A stretch of DNA of 8,761 nucleotides, from contig JAUWRQ010000018.1 in the NCBI GenBank assembly GCA_030610515.1, forward strand, positions 1 to 8,761, read 5' to 3'. This stretch comes from Candidatus Eiseniibacteriota bacterium. Lineage in GTDB: Bacteria; Joyebacterota; Joyebacteria; Joyebacterales; Joyebacteraceae. The notes beneath the pieces are model-generated. The model had not been told where the DNA came from. It did not search any database and worked only from the letters and a program-made list of their open reading frames with translations. The translations under genes and the position numbers were made by a program. Positions 5,919 through 8,761 of the stretch are shown piece by piece; the stretch's first letter is position 1, and every line of letters begins with the position of its first letter.

Positions 5919-7459
5919 AGCGCGTACAGCACCAGCGAGACCCCGGTGAACTCGGCCTCGTCGATGACCTCGTATCGCGCATCGAGATACGCCCGAATCC
6001 TCCCCTCGGGATCGACGTCCCACGGACGAGCCTCGACGTGCCACAGCCTGCGCGCGCCGCGCGTCTGCTGCGCCATCCGCCGGGCGACGGCGTCGTCACT
6101 CCCGGCCTGTCCCCTGTAGAACAGGGTGCGTTCCGCGCCGCCGTCATAGTAGTGGTTGAAGACGTCCCGGACAATAGGAACCAGCACTACGTCGCCGGGC
6201 TCCTCGTGAACCTGAACGTAATAGGCCGACGCCCGCACGTCCTCCTTCCAGTACCGGGGATTCAGGTAGTGTCCCCGGAGCGATACCCCACAGAATACGA
6301 TTATCACGACGCAAAGCAAGGCACCGAGGGGCCGTCGTAGCGCGGTCACTCCCGCCGCCCCCGTGACGACGAGCATCGGATACGCCACCGTCAGATAGCG
6401 CGGGTTGATCGGCTTCACGTTCGCCAGCGCCAGGGCGCACACGCACGCTAGGGGCACCATCATGACAAGGAGCGCGAACGTGAGTCCCCTCCGGACGCGC
6501 GAAAGCCTCCGAAGACCCAGGAGAAGCGCCAGCGCCAGAGCGATGCCGGCCGGGACCGTGAACGGAGCCGAATCCCTGAAGGCACTGCCGGCGTCCTCAA
6601 CATGCAGCTCACGGACCCCCGGCCCGAGCGAGAACCCGTACCCCATCGAGAACACCGAGTACGGCACCGCCATGGGAACGAACGTCATCCGCCCGCGACG
6701 CAGCTCCGCCGCGTCGGCCCCGGGAGTGAACGTCGCCTGTTCGGTGATCTCCTCCTTCGCCACCCACGCCGACAGGCCCCAGGCAATCGGCGCCGCCAGC
6801 ACGACGATCGCCGCGAACGCGAGAGCCGCCCGCGGAAGGAAGCGACGATCGAGAAGCGCCCTCTGCGCCGCGAAGACGGCGTGAGAAAGACAAAGGAACG
6901 CCGCCGAGAGATTAGAGTAGAGAGCGAGCGTCACCACGACGACGTACGACACCCACGAGCGTCTCTTCTCGGTGATGAGCCGCCACGCGAGGAGCGTGGC
7001 CGCGGCGGAGAGCAGTATGAGGAACGAGTAGTTCCGAAGCTCCTGCGAATACCAGATAGCGAACGGGGACACGGTCACCAGGAGCGCGGCGACGAGACCG
7101 GTCCTCCTGTCCACCAGGGCTTTTCCGAGCAGGTAGAACGCGGGGATGGAAGCGATCCCGGCGACGGCCGATACGCCCCGGAGTGCTGCCGCAGAGGATG
7201 ACACGCGTGCCACGGCGTGAATGATCAGGGCGTGAAGCGGTCCCTGGACGTTCCCGAAGAACTCCCGAAGGCCGAGCCGACCGCCGATCTCCGCGGCCCC
7301 GATCGTCAGGAGTTCGTCCACCCACAGGCTCTGCACGTCCAGCCTGTGGAAGCGCAGAAACGCACCGAGCGCCACAAGTGCAAGGAGAAGAAGGCGTGAT
7401 TGTGCCGCGCTCCCTCTCTCCGGCAGACCGGACGCCCGTCTGCGCCGTGCGATGTTCAT
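5912..7459 (-). CDS. GT39/ArnT-like multi-spanning glycosyltransferase (PMT_2 type)
   Basis: Predicted inner-membrane glycosyltransferase using a polyprenyl-phosphate sugar donor on the periplasmic side; its acceptor here is unknown but is probably the EPS or a linked lipid. Of 515 residues, the first hydrophobic helix (about 22-35) is followed by R-F-H-R-L-D and S-L-W-V-D-E. The Asp48-Glu49 pair fits the conserved acidic motif of the first periplasmic loop in this superfamily. W-Y-S-Q-E-L-R-N-Y (136-144) matches a second conserved motif. About ten further hydrophobic segments follow, N-P-R-Y stands at 352-355, and residues after about 396 form a mostly soluble C-terminal domain. The start is uncertain: ATG 7459 or ATG 7477 are best, and a TTG at 7534 is unlikely because it overlaps the -10 of the predicted promoter. 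The gene lies 251 bp after the phosphoglycosyl transferase gene and seems to have its own promoter. Substrate sugar cannot be told. Confidence 0.85.
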   Translation of the reverse strand: MNIARRRRASGLPERGSAAQSRLLLLALVALGAFLRFHRLDVQSLWVDELLTIGAAEIGGRLGLREFFGNVQGPLHALIIHAVARVSSSAAALRGVSAVAGIASIPAFYLLGKALVDRRTGLVAALLVTVSPFAIWYSQELRNYSFLILLSAAATLLAWRLITEKRRSWVSYVVVVTLALYSNLSAAFLCLSHAVFAAQRALLDRRFLPRAALAFAAIVVLAAPIAWGLSAWVAKEEITEQATFTPGADAAELRRGRMTFVPMAVPYSVFSMGYGFSLGPGVRELHVEDAGSAFRDSAPFTVPAGIALALALLLGLRRLSRVRRGLTFALLVMMVPLACVCALALANVKPINPRYLTVAYPMLVVTGAAGVTALRRPLGALLCVVIIVFCGVSLRGHYLNPRYWKEDVRASAYYVQVHEEPGDVVLVPIVRDVFNHYYDGGAERTLFYRGQAGSDDAVARRMAQQTRGARRLWHVEARPWDVDPEGRIRAYLDARYEVIDEAEFTGVSLVLYALD

Positions 7460-7533
7460 GCTGTCACGACTCACCATCGAAAACCGTGCCCGCTTCTGTC
7501 CGGTGAGCCGACGGGGACTCTCCTCAGCGCACA

Positions 7534-7562
7534 AGGCTAGTGGAGGCTCCGCCGACTGTCAA
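7534..7562 (-). promoter_or_regulatory. Sigma-70 type promoter for the GT39 gene
   Basis: On the minus strand a perfect -35 TTGACA (7562-7557) is followed, after 17 bp, by TAGCCT (7539-7534) as -10. The -35 is consensus; the -10 keeps T, A and the final T, a form common in GC-rich genomes. Start of transcription would be near 7527, 50-70 nt before the ATG candidates. Confidence 0.5.
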
Positions 7563-7592
7563 TCGAATGCGGCACCCCACACGAACGTGGAA

Positions 7593-7650
7593 ATCCGGCA
7601 GCGTCGCGGTGTGAGTGAGGAGCCTCAGAACTCGCCAGTCGCTGCCGGAT
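7593..7650. repeat. 11-bp inverted repeat in the spacer after the phosphoglycosyl transferase gene
   Basis: ATCCGGCAGCG (7593-7603) and CGCTGCCGGAT (7640-7650) are perfect inverted copies 36 nt apart. The spacer can add a smaller GAGT/ACTC pairing (from about 7613 and 7629). In RNA from either strand this makes a long branched hairpin. No U-run follows, so it is not a standard intrinsic terminator. It could mark the 3' end of the upstream message, bind a protein, or be a small mobile repeat; nothing here decides. Confidence 0.5.
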
Positions 7651-7710
7651 CCGCACGTCCTGCCAGTGCGCACGCACCGAAAGCCTTCGAACCGCATGAA
7701 CAGTCGGTCT

Positions 7711-8403
7711 CTAGTACGCCCCCTTCCTGGAGAGGACTGCAGGGAGGGTCCGCATGAGGATCTTGAAATCGAGTCCGAACGACTGACGCCGGATGTACTC
7801 GATGTCAAGTCTCATCCATTCGGTGAAACCTATGTGGTTCCTCCCGCTGATCTGCCACAGGCACGTGATGCCCGGCAGAACCGAGAGCTTCTCCCTCTGC
7901 CAGCCCTCGAAGTTCTCGACCTCACACGGGAGCGGAGGCCGCGGGCCGACGAGACTCATCTCGCCGCGCACGACGTTGATCAGCTGCGGAAGTTCGTCCA
8001 GGCTCGTGCGGCGAAGGAACTTCCCAATGCCGGTCACGCGCGGATCGTCGCTGATCTTGAAGACGGGGCCCTCGAGCTCGTTCAGATGCATGAGGCTCTG
8101 TTTCATCGCCTCGGCATCCTCGACCATCGACCTGAACTTGTAGAAGAGGAACTCGCTACCGTCCTTCCCGACGCGCGACTGCCGGAAGAAGACCGTACCC
8201 TTCGAGTCCAGCTTGATGATCACCGCGATCACAAGGAAGAACGGAGAGAGAATAACGAGTCCCAACAGTGCGGCGACGAGATCGAGCGCGCGCTTCACGT
8301 ACGACCTGTAGAACGCGCCCCGAAGCACGCCGACCCGCTGCCGGTCGCGACGTGTGTACTCCTCGATGGTCCCGTAACCGAATCTCTCGTCAACGAAGTA
8401 CAC
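7711..8403 (-). CDS. Short-form phosphoglycosyl transferase (bacterial sugar transferase, PglC/WcaJ catalytic domain)
   Basis: Monotopic membrane enzyme that transfers a phospho-sugar from a nucleotide sugar to undecaprenyl phosphate, the first step of repeat-unit assembly. The 230 residues hold a polar N-terminus (1-36) and one membrane segment (about 38-64) with the helix-breaking S53-P54 typical of re-entrant helices. The catalytic domain has V-F-F-R-Q-S-R-V-G (71-79), Y-K-F-R-S-M (88-93), D-D-P-R-V-T (119-124), S-L-D-E-L-P-Q-L (134-141) with the catalytic Asp136-Glu137 dyad, G-P-R-P (153-156), P-G-I-T-C-L-W-Q-I-S-G-R (177-188) and a G-A-Y end. It lacks the four-helix N-terminal part of WbaP/WcaJ long forms. 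The start is GTG 8403: an in-frame TAG lies 16-18 nt upstream and AGGAG is 3 nt away. A strong promoter and a structured leader of about 250 nt precede it. Its sugar is unknown. Confidence 0.93.
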   Translation of the reverse strand: MYFVDERFGYGTIEEYTRRDRQRVGVLRGAFYRSYVKRALDLVAALLGLVILSPFFLVIAVIIKLDSKGTVFFRQSRVGKDGSEFLFYKFRSMVEDAEAMKQSLMHLNELEGPVFKISDDPRVTGIGKFLRRTSLDELPQLINVVRGEMSLVGPRPPLPCEVENFEGWQREKLSVLPGITCLWQISGRNHIGFTEWMRLDIEYIRRQSFGLDFKILMRTLPAVLSRKGAY

Positions 8404-8415
8404 GGTCTCCTGACC
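8404..8415 (-). promoter_or_regulatory. Ribosome binding site held in a small hairpin
   Basis: GGTC-AGGA-GACC on the minus strand ends at the base before the GTG start at 8403. AGGAG, the likely ribosome site, sits in the loop and first stem base. The 4-bp stem could slow initiation; the effect is inference. Confidence 0.35.
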
Positions 8416-8654
8416 CCTCTAAGGCTCCGCTCCATAGAAGAAGCCGAGCGTCGGTTCACTGACCGCGCCCGGCTTGGGAGTCGAAGTTCAGTTCTGCCAA
8501 GGGCGCGTCCGGGTCTGACAAGTGCGTTGGCTCACGCTCGAACTTACAGAGCCACGCACACTCCTCGCGCTGTCAGTCCCAGAAGAAACCCTTAGCAGTG
8601 AAGCTATGCGAGTCCTTTCGCTGACTGTTGAGCTTGGGGGTCGCTCTTTCGTCT
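8416..8654 (-). other. Long structured 5' leader of the phosphoglycosyl transferase gene, no gene seen
   Basis: About 240 nt between the predicted transcription start and the ribosome site, with no supportable coding region. Two strong hairpins occur in the transcript. Hairpin A has the outer stem CTGACA/TGTCAG (8571-8576 with 8515-8520) and the inner stem GTGCGTGGCTC with GAGCCaACGCAC (8549-8559 with 8522-8533, one bulged A, 15-nt loop). Hairpin B pairs CGCGCCCTTGG with CCAA-GCC-GGGCGCG (8497-8507 with 8464-8477, 3-nt bulge, 19-nt loop). No U-run follows either. The CTGAC of hairpin A could instead pair with other GTCAG copies (8621-8625, 8459-8463). I recognise no known riboswitch or ops/JUMPstart element. 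Confidence 0.45.
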
Positions 8655-8660
8655 AATGAT

Positions 8661-8689
8661 AGTGTATCACAAGCTTTGTGCAGTGTCAA
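8661..8689 (-). promoter_or_regulatory. Strong sigma-70 promoter for the phosphoglycosyl transferase gene
   Basis: TTGACA (8689-8684), a 17-bp spacer and TACACT (8666-8661) on the minus strand, with TG one base before the -10 (extended -10). The block is AT-rich against its GC-rich surroundings. Transcription would start near 8654. Upstream of it, 8690-8761 shows no gene or clear signal. Confidence 0.65.
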
Positions 8690-8761
8690 CCATTAATCCC
8701 AGGCCCTTCGACACAGATCTCCCCGACCGAGCCATCGCTCCCACCGATCGACACGCAGCTC

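Noticed and set aside
7615..8595. Plus-strand open frame of over 300 codons
   Set aside because: Antisense to the phosphoglycosyl transferase, whose catalytic motifs are unmistakable; no recognisable domain.
8416..8654. Cyclic di-GMP (GEMM) riboswitch or ops/JUMPstart element in the leader
   Set aside because: I looked for the conserved GEMM core and the GGCGGTAG-type ops sequence and did not find them.
8627..8656. Divergent plus-strand promoter (TTGAGC ... TCTAAT)
   Set aside because: Weak match, and no plus-strand gene follows.
8670..8736. Minus-strand 22-codon open frame before the sigma-70 promoter
   Set aside because: Too short, with poor ribosome site spacing, and it overlaps the promoter -35.

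Overview
The window is a piece of an exopolysaccharide (capsule/EPS) biosynthesis and export locus from a GC-rich diderm bacterium. Every gene I can support lies on the minus strand, so the locus reads from right to left. The outer-membrane type polysaccharide export lipoprotein implies a Gram-negative envelope. The phylum cannot be fixed from the sequence. The gene set resembles the EPS loci that accompany exosortase A (XrtA/PEP-CTERM) systems, but no exosortase or PEP-CTERM protein is inside the window.

Layout, in transcription order. (1) Positions 8761-8404 form a long non-coding leader. A near-consensus sigma-70 promoter (TTGACA, 17 bp, TACACT with extended -10) is followed by about 250 nt with two strong hairpins and a small hairpin that holds the ribosome binding site. 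(2) 8403-7711 encodes a short phosphoglycosyl transferase that should start the repeat unit on undecaprenyl phosphate. (3) 7710-7460 is a spacer with an 11-bp inverted repeat and a second sigma-70 type promoter. (4) 7459-5912 encodes a multi-spanning GT39/ArnT-like glycosyltransferase. (5) 5911-5643 is a regulatory spacer with two 19-bp direct repeats, an 8-bp hairpin and a good match to a sigma-54 (-24/-12) promoter. (6) A tight gene run follows: Wza-like export lipoprotein (5642-4884), Wzz/GumC-like chain-length protein (4845-3478), ExeA/XrtA-type AAA ATPase fused to a C-terminal SPOR domain (3460-1925), CpsD-like BY-kinase domain protein (1876-1130), and the start of an O-antigen ligase/polymerase (1016 to beyond position 1).

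How the parts fit: the phosphoglycosyl transferase loads the first sugar, the GT39 enzyme probably adds a sugar from a polyprenyl-linked donor on the periplasmic side, the ligase/polymerase joins units, and the Wzz, Wza and BY-kinase trio control chain length and export. The SPOR ATPase may tie the machine to peptidoglycan or the division site. The sequence suggests three transcription units: two sigma-70 driven glycosyltransferase genes and a sigma-54 driven export/polymerisation operon. Points most worth a second look are the sigma-54 promoter with upstream repeats, the kinase whose Walker A lysine is replaced by threonine, the ATPase-SPOR fusion, and the structured leader RNA.
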